From: Megaustenia siamemsis | Lineage: Eukaryota; Mollusca; Gastropoda; Stylommatophora; Ariophantidae | Assembly: GCA_032433765.1 (NCBI GenBank) | Contig: JAVIAB010000160.1 | Location: 37,408,280-37,472,279, forward strand | Length of the DNA stretch: 64,000 bases | Reading direction: 5' to 3' | In this document: one piece after another, positions 11,736 through 23,823 of the stretch | How the letters are laid out: every line of letters begins with the position of its first letter | Numbering within the stretch: the stretch's first letter is position 1 | Made by a program: the position numbers and the translations under genes | Notes under the pieces: generated by a model | The model's input: only the letters and a program-made list of their open reading frames with translations | What the model was told of the DNA's origin: nothing | Database searches by the model: none

Positions 11736-12688
11736 CTGTTTTAGTTTCTCCATCACACAGTAAACTCCAAATGGAAGACTTACCTTGATTTTTATTTTAT
11801 TTTTAATAATGTTGTCCTAAATGAATTCACTGAAGATTGTCAATCCAAATATGTTTGTGAGAAACTGTAAAACAAAAAGAACACAAAGGTTAGAATTAGT
11901 AAATAAATTAAAGTACTGTCTGTTTTATTCAACAAACAATGGAACAGTTTGTTTTACTGTTTTGTACTAAAATTATTATATCTTTATTTTTTTAAAGAAA
12001 GGTTTCTCTTTTATTTACATTCTAACTATAATTTAGTATGTCTATAAGGTACAACTTCTAATCTATTTTAACTAGAATTTCTCTTTTAACTTGACTGCAA
12101 AATATAATGTGTCAGTAAGAGAACTATTATATTACTCATTTCATTTCATTTTATTAACTTAAAATAACAATTTTGTAACTCAGAGTAATTATTATTATTT
12201 GTAATAGTAGAATGACATTATAATAGTATTAATATATAATTTTTTTAAAATTCATTATCAATTTCAGTTTAAATTGAAGTTGAGGTAACTCGAACTGTGA
12301 CATCATTGTTAATATGGCTCATCGTAATCAATACTTGAGGATATTCTGATTTATTTTGTTAGAGAACCTGAAATGATATGGCCTCTAAATTTCTGAAAAT
12401 ATTATTTGATTTTGACCATCTACATTGCATTTTATGGGGAAAAGACGAAAAAGAAATATCTTGTTTACTTACAAAGCCACCATCTTGAATTACCACCATA
12501 TTGCCACATTGGAATCAATCGAGGAGTTTTAATTGTATGCACACTGGATAATTTTAAAATCCTACCATTTATAAACAAATTAATTTCATATAATTTGCAC
12601 AAAACATATAAGCACATTTATTTATCCATTAATTTTAGTCTATATGCATTGCTAAACATGTTTAATGAGTAATATATTATTTAAATCA

Positions 12689-14277
12689 AACGCCATTTTG
12701 AGTTCTGAGTACTAATTGAATGTTATGCATAGTTGATAATTTTAAATTACTACCATTTAAAAACAAATTAATCACAAATAATTTGCACAAAACTTAGAAG
12801 AACATATATTTATCGTATTATTTAAATCTATATGCATTGCTGAACATGCCTAATGATTAATGCTTTAGAGAATATTATTAACTGTCTAAAAGTTTAAAGG
12901 AATTACCCCTAGGAACAATAACTTGTACTTTACGAAAAACTACACCTTTGCAGTGGCTTCCCTTCATATGCAAGGAAGATAATACTTTAAAAATTCATAT
13001 AAAAGTAATGTTTTTAGTTGTATCATAAATTAAAGGCACATACACTTTGATTGATAAGATTTAATATTAGTGCATTGTAAGACACATTGCCTAATATGTT
13101 TTTGTATGTTTAAACATAAACATTTTTAAGAAAAATATTTTTTTCAAATGATATGCAAAATTGTGGTATTCTTAAAAAAATACAATAGCGAGAGATTTAT
13201 ATAATTAACTATTTTGTATGTAGTTTTCAGTGGTCCGGGTTTATGAAATTCTAGTGAATATTTATAAACCAACTGCCCAATTTTCTCTTTGGCTAAGACG
13301 CAAGGCTTATAAACCTTGTCCTAGGTGCAAAGCCGTGTTGGCTGCTCTAGCAACACAGACTGTGTCACGTCGGCTACGTGACACAGTAGTCTTTGGGTAC
13401 TGCTTTGCTACCTCCCATTATGTCAAAGTTTGAACAGAAAATTGGGGGGGTGGAAGATGCGTGGTCGGACTAGGGTAACACCCGATGTTCTTAGTGCCGA
13501 GATTGCAATCGGCACGTCTGTGTGCTGTTGAATCTGGGCTAGTTTCCACTAGCTAGGCAGCCCTAGCCTAGGGCATCAGTCTTAGTGAGGTGGGGATCCT
13601 GGGGACAGCAGCCCTTCCATTTACACAAATGACATGAATGGTTATCCCCTTAACTTCTGTTCCTACATTTCATGTGGAGTGTGAAAATACACGAGAATGT
13701 GCCCTGTATGACGTAGGCACATGTAAACTACTCCTCGCCAGCGTTGGTAAATCCTCAGACCTGTTTGATGACTTTTCAATTAAATACTATTTTATAACGC
13801 GTGTATTCTGCCAAACAATAACAATTCATTAAGTTCCATTTCAACAATCAATTCAAAAGGACAATCAATCAATTCATAAATATAATTAACTAAGTAATTC
13901 ATACTTAATAATCCTTGGAGAAAGAAAGAACACACGCGATGTTTATGTTTCTTAAGCCAGAAGTAGGTTACACTTACACGGTCACGTGATTGCACACTGT
14001 CTCTCCAGACACTACGTTTCAAGTTCGAAATCTCACAATGTCACACTGTACCCTAGTTAACCTGGATTTGTCGTACGCTAATTGACAATTGACGATTTCA
14101 ATCTTAAACGTGCTCTGTTGTCTTGCAATATTCGGGAGTTTCTAGTGACACGACGCGCTGAAGTAGCTTGAATTCTTTAGTTGTGAACTTATTGTTGACA
14201 TCAATTTGACTTGTCACAACAACTTGAACATGTTTTGTCTTGAGTTTTCACGATAACTTGCTATTTTGAGTCCGTGA
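12689..14277. other. Spacer of the giant inverted repeat, hairpin-rich
   Basis: Single-copy stretch between the arms. The first 170 bases are a diverged repeat of 12536-12660. From 13270 to 13620 the base composition is markedly more GC-rich than its surroundings. It holds three exact hairpins: GTGTTG/CAACAC (13336-13357), a 10-bp stem TGTGTCACGT/ACGTGACACA with a 5-base loop (13361-13385), and GTGCCGA/TCGGCAC (about 13493-13514). A LINE-F fragment is at 13640-13785. No convincing coding frame is seen; short open frames here lack family resemblance. Confidence 0.6.
13640..13785 (-). mobile_element. LINE-F fragment
   Basis: Resembles 43145-43255 in order: AATACACGAGAATGT, a GATGACATAGGCAC-like block, CTCACCAACG-like, then ACCTGTTTGATGAC. 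It is a short decayed piece of the RNase H-bearing LINE-F family, inside the spacer of the inverted repeat. Confidence 0.6.
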
Positions 14278-15339
14278 TCAATTTAAACAATATAATATTA
14301 CTCATTAAACATGTTTAGCAATGCATATAGACTAAAATTAATGCGATAAATAAATGTGCTTATATGTTTTGTGCAAATTATATTAAATTAATTTGTTTAT
14401 GTTTATAAATGGTAGGATTTTAAAATGATCCAGTGTGCATACAATCAATACATACAATTCAATTAAATTAATATTAAAACTCCTCGATTGATTCCAATGT
14501 CCATGTGGCAATGAATATATGGTGGTAATTCAAGATGGTGGCTTTGTAAGTAAACAAGATATTTCTTTTTCGTCTTTTCCCCATAAAATGCAATGTAGAT
14601 GGTCAAAATCAAATAATATTTTCAGAAATTTAGAGGCCATATCATTTCAGGTTCTCTAACAAAATAAATCAGAATATCCTCAAGTATTGATTACGATGAG
14701 CCATATTAACAATAATGTGAATAATGATAATGTCACAGTATTTCGAGTTACCTCAACTTCAATTTTAAACTGAAATTGATAAAGAATTTGTTAAAAATTA
14801 TATATTAATACGATTATAATGTCATTCTACTATTACAAATAATAATAATTACTCTAAGTTACAAAATTGTTATTTTAAGTTAATAAAATGAAATGAGTAA
14901 TATAATAGTTCTCTAGTCTTACTGACACATTATTCATTATATTTTGCAGTCAAGTTAAAAGAGAAATTCTAGTTAAAATGGATTAGAAGTTGTACCTTAT
15001 AGACATACTAAATTATAGTTAGAATCAAGAATGTAAATAAAAGAGAAACCTTTCTTTAAAAAAATAAAGATATAATAATTTTGGTACAAAACAGTAAAAA
15101 AAAAAAAAAACTGTTCCATTGCATTGTATTTGTTGAATAAAAACAGACAGTACTTTAATTTATTTTTATTTACTAATTCTAACCTTTGTGTTCTTTTTGT
15201 TTTACAGTTTCTCACAAACATATTTGGATTGACAATCTTCAGTGAATTCATTTAGGACAACATTATTAAAAATAAAATAAAAATCAAGGTAAGTCTTCCA
15301 TTTTTGGAGTTTACTGTGTGATGGAGAAACTAAAACAGG

Positions 15340-16360
15340 ATAATATAATCATCATCATCAAGTAGGTGACCATGTCTCTCCACAACGTTTGATCTCGACA
15401 GTTATTTATCATTTCTGTTGTTTACTTTCTGCCAAGCAATTCTCTTAAGCTGTCTAGTATCTTTTCTCTTTGCTTTCTTCTTCTATCACTTTGTTCCTCA
15501 ATTCTCAATACATGGCCAAAAAAATATTGTTTTCTCCTAAATTTGGAAATTGGAATAGCTCTCTTTTTGCTTTGCCCTCTTTCAGAACGCTTTCATTAAC
15601 CTTCTTGGCTGTCCATAATATTCTTAACATTCTTCTGTAAAACGACATTTTACAGACTCTAGTGATTTTTTGGTCTGTTGTCCTATAGTCTATGATTCAC
15701 ATCCATATGTTAAGACTGGCTATACATAACAATTAAGAACTATTTTTTCTTGTTTCTATTATCAAAAGTGGATTGCATAGTATATTCCTAATTTTTTGCA
15801 AAGCTGCTTTTGCTTGAGCCATTCTGCATCTCACCTCTTTTGTACATCTTCGTATATCTTCTGTCTGAGGTTCACAAATTTTCCAAATATTTAAATTCAT
15901 TTACCTCTTTTAACATTGTTCCACTTGTCTTTATTTTGCACCGAGGTGATGTTTTTTTCTTTGTTGTTACCATTTCCTCTGTCTTTTTGATATTAAGGCT
16001 GAGTCCTTTATTTTTGCTTTTTTTCACTATAATGTCCAACCTTTCTTGTAACTCATCTTCACTCTTAGTGATTAAGACTGTATCATCAGCATACCTTAGA
16101 TTATTTATATTATGACCTCTGATTTTCCAGCCATGCCACTTATGGATCTTAAAATAATCTCACTATAAATATTAAAGAAATCTAGTGACAGCACACAACC
16201 TTGCCTAACACCCTGTTTTATTTTTTTCAACATTCCCAGTTGATTTCCTGTTCTTCTTGTTGCCAGTACATGTTCTTTATTATTCTTAGATCCAGAAAAA
16301 TAGGAAATAAATATTTTGTTTAAAGGTAACAATTTAGAAATTATGCGGTAGGCCACTCAC
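15340..16360 (-). mobile_element. LINE-B copy (mirror of 10681-11735)
   Basis: The minus-strand reverse transcriptase fragment has an open frame from 16356 with RQGCVLSLDFFNIYSEIIL. In this arm the frame breaks after MAGK, before the YADD motif, because of a small indel. The left arm keeps the same frame open. The 3' GAT tail is at the low-coordinate end (ATCATCATCATCAAG, about 15347-15361). Confidence 0.78.
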
Positions 16361-17029
16361 CCTGTATGTAAGACTTAATTTCATGAAATAAAATAACATA
16401 ATTATATTTACATTTGTTTGTATCCTTTTTAGGGTATTATTTATCAGTTTTATTTGTTATATTTTATATGCATGATATTATTTATATATTTTCATTGATT
16501 TATTATTTAATATATGATAATAAAAAATCTGACAACCACAGCAGTTGTTTACAAGATATTGTCCCATGTAAACAAGTGACTATTTTCATCTTTTCCTGAA
16601 CAAATGCAGAAGTAAGTTCAAAATCAAAATTGTATTTTGAGGATCATACATGGCTATATCATTTTAGGTTCTCTTACAAAATAACTAAGAATATCTTCAA
16701 CTAGAGATTAAGTTTAATTTTATAAATAATTATTCCAATAGTTCTAGATATTTCAATCTTCAAAATGAAAGCATATGGACATTCATTATTATTAATTGTT
16801 TATTTGTCATAATTGTCACTTGTAATAAACAAAAATTAAAATTGAAAAAGTAAAAATCCACATTACAATTATAACATCAATCTTATGTTATTGCAATAAT
16901 TTCTAAGTTACTAATTATTATTTTAAATTCACAAATTAAATTAAATCAATAATATTAATAGCCCTCTCACTCACACAGTTTGTTGTAGTCATATTAAAGC
17001 ACAATTCTGGATAAAATGGATTAGAAGTT

Positions 17030-17345
17030 ATATGTTATAGACATAATAACTAAGTACTATACTGAGTAAGTTATATTTATATATGTATTATATATTATAG
17101 ATACCCTGACAAGTTACTGTTAGATAGATGTTATATGTTATAGACATACTAAGTTATAGATAGATGTTATATGTTATAGACATAATTATAGTTAGTTAGA
17201 TAGAAATTATATGTTATAGACATAATAAGTTATAGATAGATGTTATATGTTATAGATATATTAAGTTATAGATAGATGTAATATGTTATAGACATAATTA
17301 TGGTTAGATAAATGTTATATGATATAAACATACTGACTAAGTTAT
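17030..17345. repeat. AT tandem array, contracted right-arm version
   Basis: Reverse-complement units of the 8890-10015 array (ATAGATAGATGTTATATGTT, AAGTTATAGATAG). It has about 8-9 units against roughly 30 in the left arm. Confidence 0.8.
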
Positions 17346-17394
17346 AGTTAGGGTATAAATAATGGAGACACCTGTTGTAAAATACTTGGATATA

Positions 17395-18615
17395 ATCATC
17401 ATCATTCTCAAGTACCATGTCTGCTGGCATAGGTGATCATGTCACTCCATATCTCTTGATCTTAACAGTTATTTATCATTTTTGTTGTTGACCTTCTGCC
17501 AAGCCATTCTTTAAAAGATCTGGTTTCTTCTTTTTTCTTTCTTTCCCTCTCTCCCTGCAACCCTCAATTTTCCCAGGTGTCACAATATATTCCAGCTGTT
17601 CCCTTCTGATTGATTATATGGCCAAAAAAAATGATTGTTTCTTCCTAATATTGGAAATTTGCTATATTTTTAGCTTTGGCCTCTTTCAAAAATATTTCAT
17701 GACTCTACTTTGTCATCCATGGTATTCTCAACAGTCTTCTGTCAAATCACTTTTCTACAACATCCAGCAAGTTTCTTGCCATTTGTCCTATTGTCCATGA
17801 TTCAGTTCCATGTTAAGACTGGCTCTACATAACATTTAAGAACTCTTTTTTCTTGTTTCTATTGTCAACAATTAATTGTTTAATATTTTCCTAATTTTTT
17901 TAGAAAGGTTCTATTGCTTGAGATATAGAACAAATTATTCTATAGAATATTCTCCTCAATTAATTCTTTTATTTCCGAACCTTCTTTATATTTGCTGCTG
18001 AAGACTAGCCAAGATGGCGTTGATGTCAACAGACGAGATCGACCCTAATCATCATCAAGTACCAGGCCTGCTGGCGTAGGTGATCATGTCTCTCCACAAC
18101 TTTCGATCACGACAGTTGTTTATAATTTTTGTTGCTGACCTTCTGCCGAGCCATTCTCTTAAGCTGTCTGGTATCTTTTCTCTTTGCTTCCCTCTATCTC
18201 TTCATCCCTCAATTTTCCCAGTTGTTACAATGAATATATATTCCAGCTGTTCTCTTTTCATTGATGGCCAAAAAATGATGATTGTTTCTTCCTAATATTG
18301 GAGATTAGCTCTCTTTTTGCTTTGGCCTCTTTCAGAACGTTTTCATTACTCATCTTAGCTGTCCTTAGTATTCTCAATATTCTTCTGTAAAACCACATTT
18401 CTACAGACTCCAGTGATTTTCTTGTCTGTTGTCCTATTCAACTAATAACCTATTGTCCATGAATTTAAGACTCAGTGACTGGCTCTACATAACATATAAG
18501 AACTCTTTTTCTTGTTTCTGTTGTCATCAATTGAATGCATAGTTAAGTATCCTCCTCACTTTTTGGAAAGCTGCTGCACCCAAGCCACAAAAATTAATGG
18601 TTTCTGGTATTTTCC
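17395..18615 (-). mobile_element. Two LINE-B 3' fragments (mirror of 7640-8885)
   Basis: Both LINE-B ends are present in the opposite orientation, with the same order, the same intervening 105 bases and only scattered substitutions relative to the left arm. Tails are ATCATCATTCTCAAGTACC (about 17397) and ATCATCATCAAGTACC (about 18047). Confidence 0.75.
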
Positions 18616-21600
18616 AACGTTTTCTCACGTTTTAATTATTTTATTTTATTCAAGTAAATTGTAGTGTTTAGTTTAGATTTTGTAATGTAGATCGGTATTT
18701 AATGTTTAAACTGAAGGATTAATTTGATAGTTGATCCAGTCATTGTAAGTTACGATCATTTGATTTGAATTTCTTGTGAAATTTGGTGTCAAAATTTATC
18801 TTCTTTCTTTCATTTTCACAAAATAATATAGCGTCCCAAATTATTTCTGTTTGGATTAACGTCCCCATGCACTTTATTCGGCTGCTCTCGAATCTGTCAT
18901 TAAAAGACCCCCTGGGTCTGGAATAGCCAACAACTAACCCTAACCCTAAATTTTGTTGAAAAAATTTAATTAAATTCGCAAAAATTAGAAACAAATTTAT
19001 AATTCATGTTTAATATGTCGGGTCGGTGAGGAGGAGAAGGAGTAGAATTTATTTTTTATTATTATTTTTTTTTTTCCCCGACAAGGCTCCTGGATTCACC
19101 CAGCCTCTAGCAATGGGTAGCAGAGATGTTTGTTTCCTGTGTTTGAAAAATATTGTAAGTTGCGATTTTGAGACTCGACTTGCATTTTCATAACTATGGC
19201 ATTAGGTGGAAAGCGGTACCCACCCAATCAGCAAATCAACTAAAATATCAGTGACAAACAGCTGTGAAAAATGTGGTCACTATCATGACAATCCCTTGAA
19301 GTGCGGCGGGCATCCATTATTTTTCTTATTACTCTTTCAAATTTTTGTTACAGGTACACATTTACAACCATCTAACATGGATCACGGAGTCAAACTCTGA
19401 GCTGAGAGAGGATTCTAAGTGAGTCTGTTTCGTATAGTCCTTTCTGTGCTGAGATCCCAGAGAATGAGGATACGACCTTCAAGTCTGTGAGGTTCAATGA
19501 CTTTGACAACAGTGGAGAGGCGACTACATGAATGAGTTGACGTCAACATTAAACATGTTGGTAAGTCTGTAGAACAGATCCTGTCCTTTCCATGGAATAA
19601 TTGTAGTGGTGGTTCTTTGCATCCATTCCACCAGTCAAAAAGTAGACTTAATACAAGGATGCCATGGGGCATATTTCTTCAACAAACACTTACCAAGCTG
19701 TCCTATTTCCTACCATTCTCATAAGGTTGTTCCATGTCTTCTCCGCCTTTCAGCTTCCTGTGCCAGCTTTGATGACCACAGCCATGACCGATCAGATCTG
19801 ATACCGGTGACACCATGAGCCAGCTATGATTCCCTCAGTCGTGACCAATCAGATCCTAATATGACACAAATTAAGCCCTTTCCCTGATAAAATTTCAGAA
19901 GTTTCTAACTTACATTCAGGATTGCTGTCTATGCAGCTTTCATTATCTTTTCCCACCTTTCCACTATAAAAATAGTTATTGTTTATGTAACACCGCTGAC
20001 ATTGCGGTCTCTGTTGTTTCAGTTTATCTTGCAAATTTACTAAAATAACAATTGCCATCCTTATAACCCAGTGTTTATGATTGTCACTTTTACTGGCACT
20101 GCAAGAACAAAAATATAGTTCAACTTCCAAGACAAATTGCACAAAATTGAAACAGTAAAAAAAAATTATTCCTTTCACTTTTACTCACAGAAATTATAAA
20201 ATTATATTATTGTATCAACAAATATAGCTGTTCAATGTTAATATGAACAGTGAACAGCTACATTTGTTTATTCAATAATATTCTGTTCAATGTTAATATG
20301 ACAAAGCTTGTCAAATCATCGGACAGTTATCACCACTATTGTCCAACAAGGAAATAATTCTGGAGGCAAAAAAAAACACTATACAATGCTATCTTCATCC
20401 CAACGTTGTGCTACCAATGCCAGACCTGGACCCTAGATGCAAGATCAATTTTAAAAATAACCACTAAAAATATGAAATGTGTTAGACTAATGACAAGAAA
20501 CAGCCTGAGAGATAAGATCAGAAACTAAAAAATTAAAAAAAGCTAGAAATAATCCGAAAAGTGGTGCAAGTTATTCAATAAAATTAATGTCAATTGGACT
20601 GTAGAGGATTGAAGTTTTAAACTTTATCATAAATGTGGGAAATTAGTAGCCTCCGTCAGTCATAGTTGACTGTAGTAGCTACCGTCAGTCATAGTTGACT
20701 GTAGTAGCCTCCGTCAGTCATAGTCGACTGTAGTAGCCTCTGTCAGTCATAGTTGACTATAGTAGCTTCTGTCAGTCATACTTGACTGTAGTAGCCTCCG
20801 TCAGTCATAGTCGACTGTAGTAGCCTCTGTCAGTCATAGTTGACTGTAGTAGCCTCCGTCAGTCATAGTTGACTATAGTAGCCTCCGTCAGTTATAGTTG
20901 ACTGTAGTAGCCTCCATCAGTCATAGTTGACCGTAGTAGCCTCCGTCAGTCATAGTTGAATGCAGCAGCCTCTGTCAGTCATAGTTGACTGTAGTAGCTT
21001 CCATCAGTCATAGTTGACTATAGTAGCCTCCGTCAGTTGTAGTTGACTGTAGTAGCCTCCGTCAGTCATAGTTGACTGTAGTAGCCTCCGTCAGTCATAG
21101 TTGACTATAGTAGCCTCCATAAGTCATAGTTGATTATAGTAGCCTCCATAAGTCATAGTTGACTGTGGTAGCCCTTGTCAGTCATAGTTGACTATAGTAG
21201 CCTCCGTCAGTCATAGTTGACTGTAGTAGCCTCCATCAGTCATAGTTGACTAAAGTAGCCTCCGTCTGTCATAGTTGACTATAGTAGCCTCCGTCAGTCA
21301 TAGTTGACTATAGTAGCCTCTGTCAGTCATAGTTGACTGTAGTAGCTTCCATCAGTCATAGTTGACTGTAGTAGCTTCCATCAGTCATAGTTGACTATAG
21401 TAGCCTCCGTCAGTTATAGTTGACTATAGTAGCCTCTGTCAGACATAGTTGATTATAGTAGCCTCCATCATTCATAGTTGACTGTGGTAGCCTCCGTCAG
21501 TCATAGTTGACTGTAGTAGCCTTTGTCAGTCATAGTTGACTATAGTAACCTCCGTCAGTCATAGTTGATTATAATAACCTCCATCAGTTATAGTTGACTA

Positions 21601-22170
21601 TAGAAGCCTCTGTCAGTCATAGTTAATTATAGTAGTCTATGTCAGTCATAGTTGGCTATAGTAGCCTCTGTCAGTCATAGTTGACTGTAGTAGCTTCCAT
21701 CAGTCATAGTTGACTGTAGTAGCTTCCATCAGTCATAGTTGACTATAGTAGCCTCCGTCAGTTATAGTTGACTATAGTAGCCTCCGTCAGTCATAGTTGA
21801 TTATAGTAGCCTCCATCAGTCATAGTTGAGTGAAGTAGCCCTTGTCAGTCATAGTTGACTATAGTAGCCTCCGTAAGTCATAGTCGACTGTAGTAGCCTC
21901 TGTCAGTCATAGTTGACTGTAGTAGCTTCCATCAGTCATAGTTGACTATAGTAGCCTACGTCAGTTATAGTTGACTGTAGTAGCCTCCGTCAGTCATAGT
22001 TGATTATAGTAGCCTCTGTCAGTCATAGTTGACTATAGGAGCCTCCGTCAGTCATAGTTGATTATAGTAGCCTCCATCAGTCATAGTTGACTGTGGTAGC
22101 CCGTGTCAGTCATAGTTGACTATAGTTGCCTCCATCAGTCATAGTTGACTGTAGTAGCCTTGTCAGTCAT

Positions 22171-22433
22171 AAAAAAAAAAAAAGTAAAGTACCCCCCGTT
22201 ACGCCAAGTGGCGTATAGGGAAATATGGTGTTAGTGACCCTATATTTTACAGACCTTCAGCACATGATTTTTGGGGTAATGTGGTCGGTATTACGCCCGT
22301 GCTGCTTTTACTTTCCCAGAAAAAATCCGGTACCCATTTAAGGCTGGGTGAACCCGGAGCCGTCGGTTGGGATCGAACCCTACCCCTTGTCCGTAGTAGT
22401 CCAGTTCACTAACCACTGAGCTATCGCGGCTCC
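22171..22433 (-). mobile_element. SINE-1 copy (tRNA-derived), inside the 29-bp array
   Basis: Minus strand: the head GGAGCCGCGATAGCTCAGTGG (A-box) and GGTTCGATCCC (a perfect B-box) are followed by the full body and a T-run (A13 on the plus strand). The flanks are array units (CTTGTCAGTCAT on both outer sides of the SINE pair), consistent with insertion into the array, though the array period makes a target duplication hard to prove. Confidence 0.82.
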
Positions 22434-22542
22434 TACTAATTTTTAGGGAATTAGTAAAACCCAGGTGTCCTCGCCAGGATTACGAACCCCGGCTGTTGCC
22501 GTGGTAAGCCAACCGCCTATCGATTGCGCTAACCGGACACCC
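22434..22542 (-). mobile_element. SINE-6 head (tRNA-derived)
   Basis: Minus strand GGGGGTGTCCGGTTAGCGCAATCGATAGG (A-box region), then CCGGGGTTCGTAATCCTGGCG (B-box). It looks like a tRNA gene-derived head with little body, joined directly to the head of the neighbouring SINE-1. The pair may have moved as a composite. Confidence 0.6.
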
Positions 22543-23300
22543 CCTTGTCAGTCATAGTTGACTATATTAGCCTCTGTCAGTCATTGTTGACTGTAGTAGC
22601 CTTATTCAGTCATAGTTGATTGTAGTAGCCTTTGTCAGTCATAGTTGACTATAGTAACCTCCATCAGTCATAGTTGACAGAAGTAGCCCTTGTCAGTCAT
22701 AGTTGACTATAGTAACCTCCATCAGTCATAGTTGACAGAAGTAGCCCTTGTCAGTCATAGTATAGTAGCCTCCGTCTGTCATAGTTGTCTATAGTAGCCT
22801 CCGTCAGTCATAGTTGACTATAGTAGCCTCTGTCAATCATAGTTGACTGTAGTAGCCTCCGTCAGTCATAGTTGATTATAGTAGCCTCTATCAGTCATAG
22901 TTGACTGTAATAGCCTCCGTCTATCATAGTTGACTATATTAGCCTCTGTCAGTCATTGTTGACTGTAGTAGCCTTATTCAGTCATAGTTGATTATAGCAG
23001 CCTCTGTCAGTCATAGTTGACTGTAGTAGCCTTTGTCAGTCATAGTTGACTATAGTAGCCTCCGTCTGTCATTGTTGACTATAGTAGCCTCCGTCAGTCA
23101 TAGTTGACTATATTAGCCTCTGTCAGTCATTATTGACTATAGTAGCCTCCATCAGTCATAGTTGACTATATTAGCCTCAGTCAGTCATAGTTGACTATAG
23201 TAGCCTCCATCAGTCATAGTTGACTGTAGTAGCCTCCATCAGTCATAGTTGACTATAGTAGCCTCCATCAGTCATAGTTGACTATAGTAGCCTCTGTCAG

Positions 23301-23670
23301 TCATAGTTGACTATAGTAGCCTCCATCAGTCATAGTTGACTGTGGATTTTTCAGCTCCCCTAGAAATGTTATTTTTTTCTTTACTTTTTCCGCGGAATTC
23401 ACTTTTTCTATGAACCTGTCTACTTCATGTTTGAGTTGCAGCTTTAGAGTGTGTTTCCAAAGATTGCGGTCTGCAGCTATGTCTTCCCAGACTACAGGAT
23501 TTATGTCATGTTTACACACATCTACAAATCAAAGTTTTGGGCACCGCCCAGGCCTTTTGCCATCTGCCAGTTGTCTGTAGAGTATATCTTTTGATATGTG
23601 GCCATCTTTCATACGGTGTATGTATGTGTGAAATTAACAACCTTGATTCTTGGTCCTACACCTATGTCCA
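23301..23670 (-). pseudogene. LINE-E C-terminal region, fragment
   Basis: The minus strand encodes a typical C-terminal end of a LINE reverse transcriptase polyprotein: HISKDILYRQLADGKRP, then VCKHDINPVVWEDIAADRNLWKHTLKLQLKHEVDRF. These segments are well known downstream of the reverse transcriptase thumb. One frame break separates the two parts. The open frame then runs into the first 29-bp repeat units, so its last residues are repeat-derived. Confidence 0.75.
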
Positions 23671-23823
23671 TCATCTTTACTTAATTGTCGATGAGATCTT
23701 TGGTTGCATGGCAATTTCTCTTATTTCAATTTTAGTCTTAAATTCATTCTATTGTAGATGAGATCGTTGGCTGCATGGCCATTTCTCTTATTTCTATTTT
23801 AGTCTAGAATTAATTCCATTGTA

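Larger units (their letters stand above)
4310..12688 (+). repeat. Left arm of giant inverted repeat
   Basis: Read in reverse complement this segment matches 14278-20444, with long runs of near-identity, for example 10681-10900 against 16140-16360. Coordinate sums of matching points step from about 24,760 (outer part) to 26,270 and then 27,040 (inner part). This shows indels between arms: the left arm carries 5646-7220 and about 770 bp more of the AT tandem array. At the outer end (near 4310 and 20444) homology drops abruptly inside a LINE-D copy. Confidence 0.85.
14278..20444 (-). repeat. Right arm of giant inverted repeat
   Basis: Reverse-complement counterpart of 4310-12688, about 2.2 kb shorter. 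It lacks most of the sequence corresponding to left-arm 5646-7220, keeping only about 95 bp of SINE-2-like sequence at 19045-19135. It also has a contracted AT tandem array. Extra bases near 14400-14480 (an about 30-base insertion) are private to this arm. Coding remnants match the left arm residue for residue over long stretches. Confidence 0.85.
20645..23343. repeat. 29-bp minisatellite with a hairpin in each unit (~80 units)
   Basis: Head-to-tail units of AGTAGCCTCCGTCAGTCATAGTTGACTGT type, interrupted by SINEs at 22171-22542. Each unit contains CAGTCA-TAGT-TGACTG, a 6-bp-arm hairpin with a 4-base loop. Common variants (CTCTGT, CTTCCAT, GACTAT) recur in blocks, suggesting higher-order duplication. 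The array abuts the LINE-E C-terminal coding remnant at its right end. There are no unique spacers between units. Confidence 0.92.

Noticed and set aside
13230..13433. 67-codon open frame in the palindrome spacer as a gene
   Set aside because: No ATG in a good context, the frame covers the hairpins, and no family resemblance is seen; treated as structured non-coding sequence.
22320..22433. Functional tRNA gene
   Set aside because: The A- and B-boxes belong to SINE-1 heads that occur several times with the same non-tRNA body; the acceptor stem and anticodon arm do not fold cleanly.
20645..23343. CRISPR-like array (29-bp repeat with internal dyad)
   Set aside because: Units are head-to-tail with no unique spacers, the context is eukaryotic, and no cas-like genes are present. 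It is a minisatellite.
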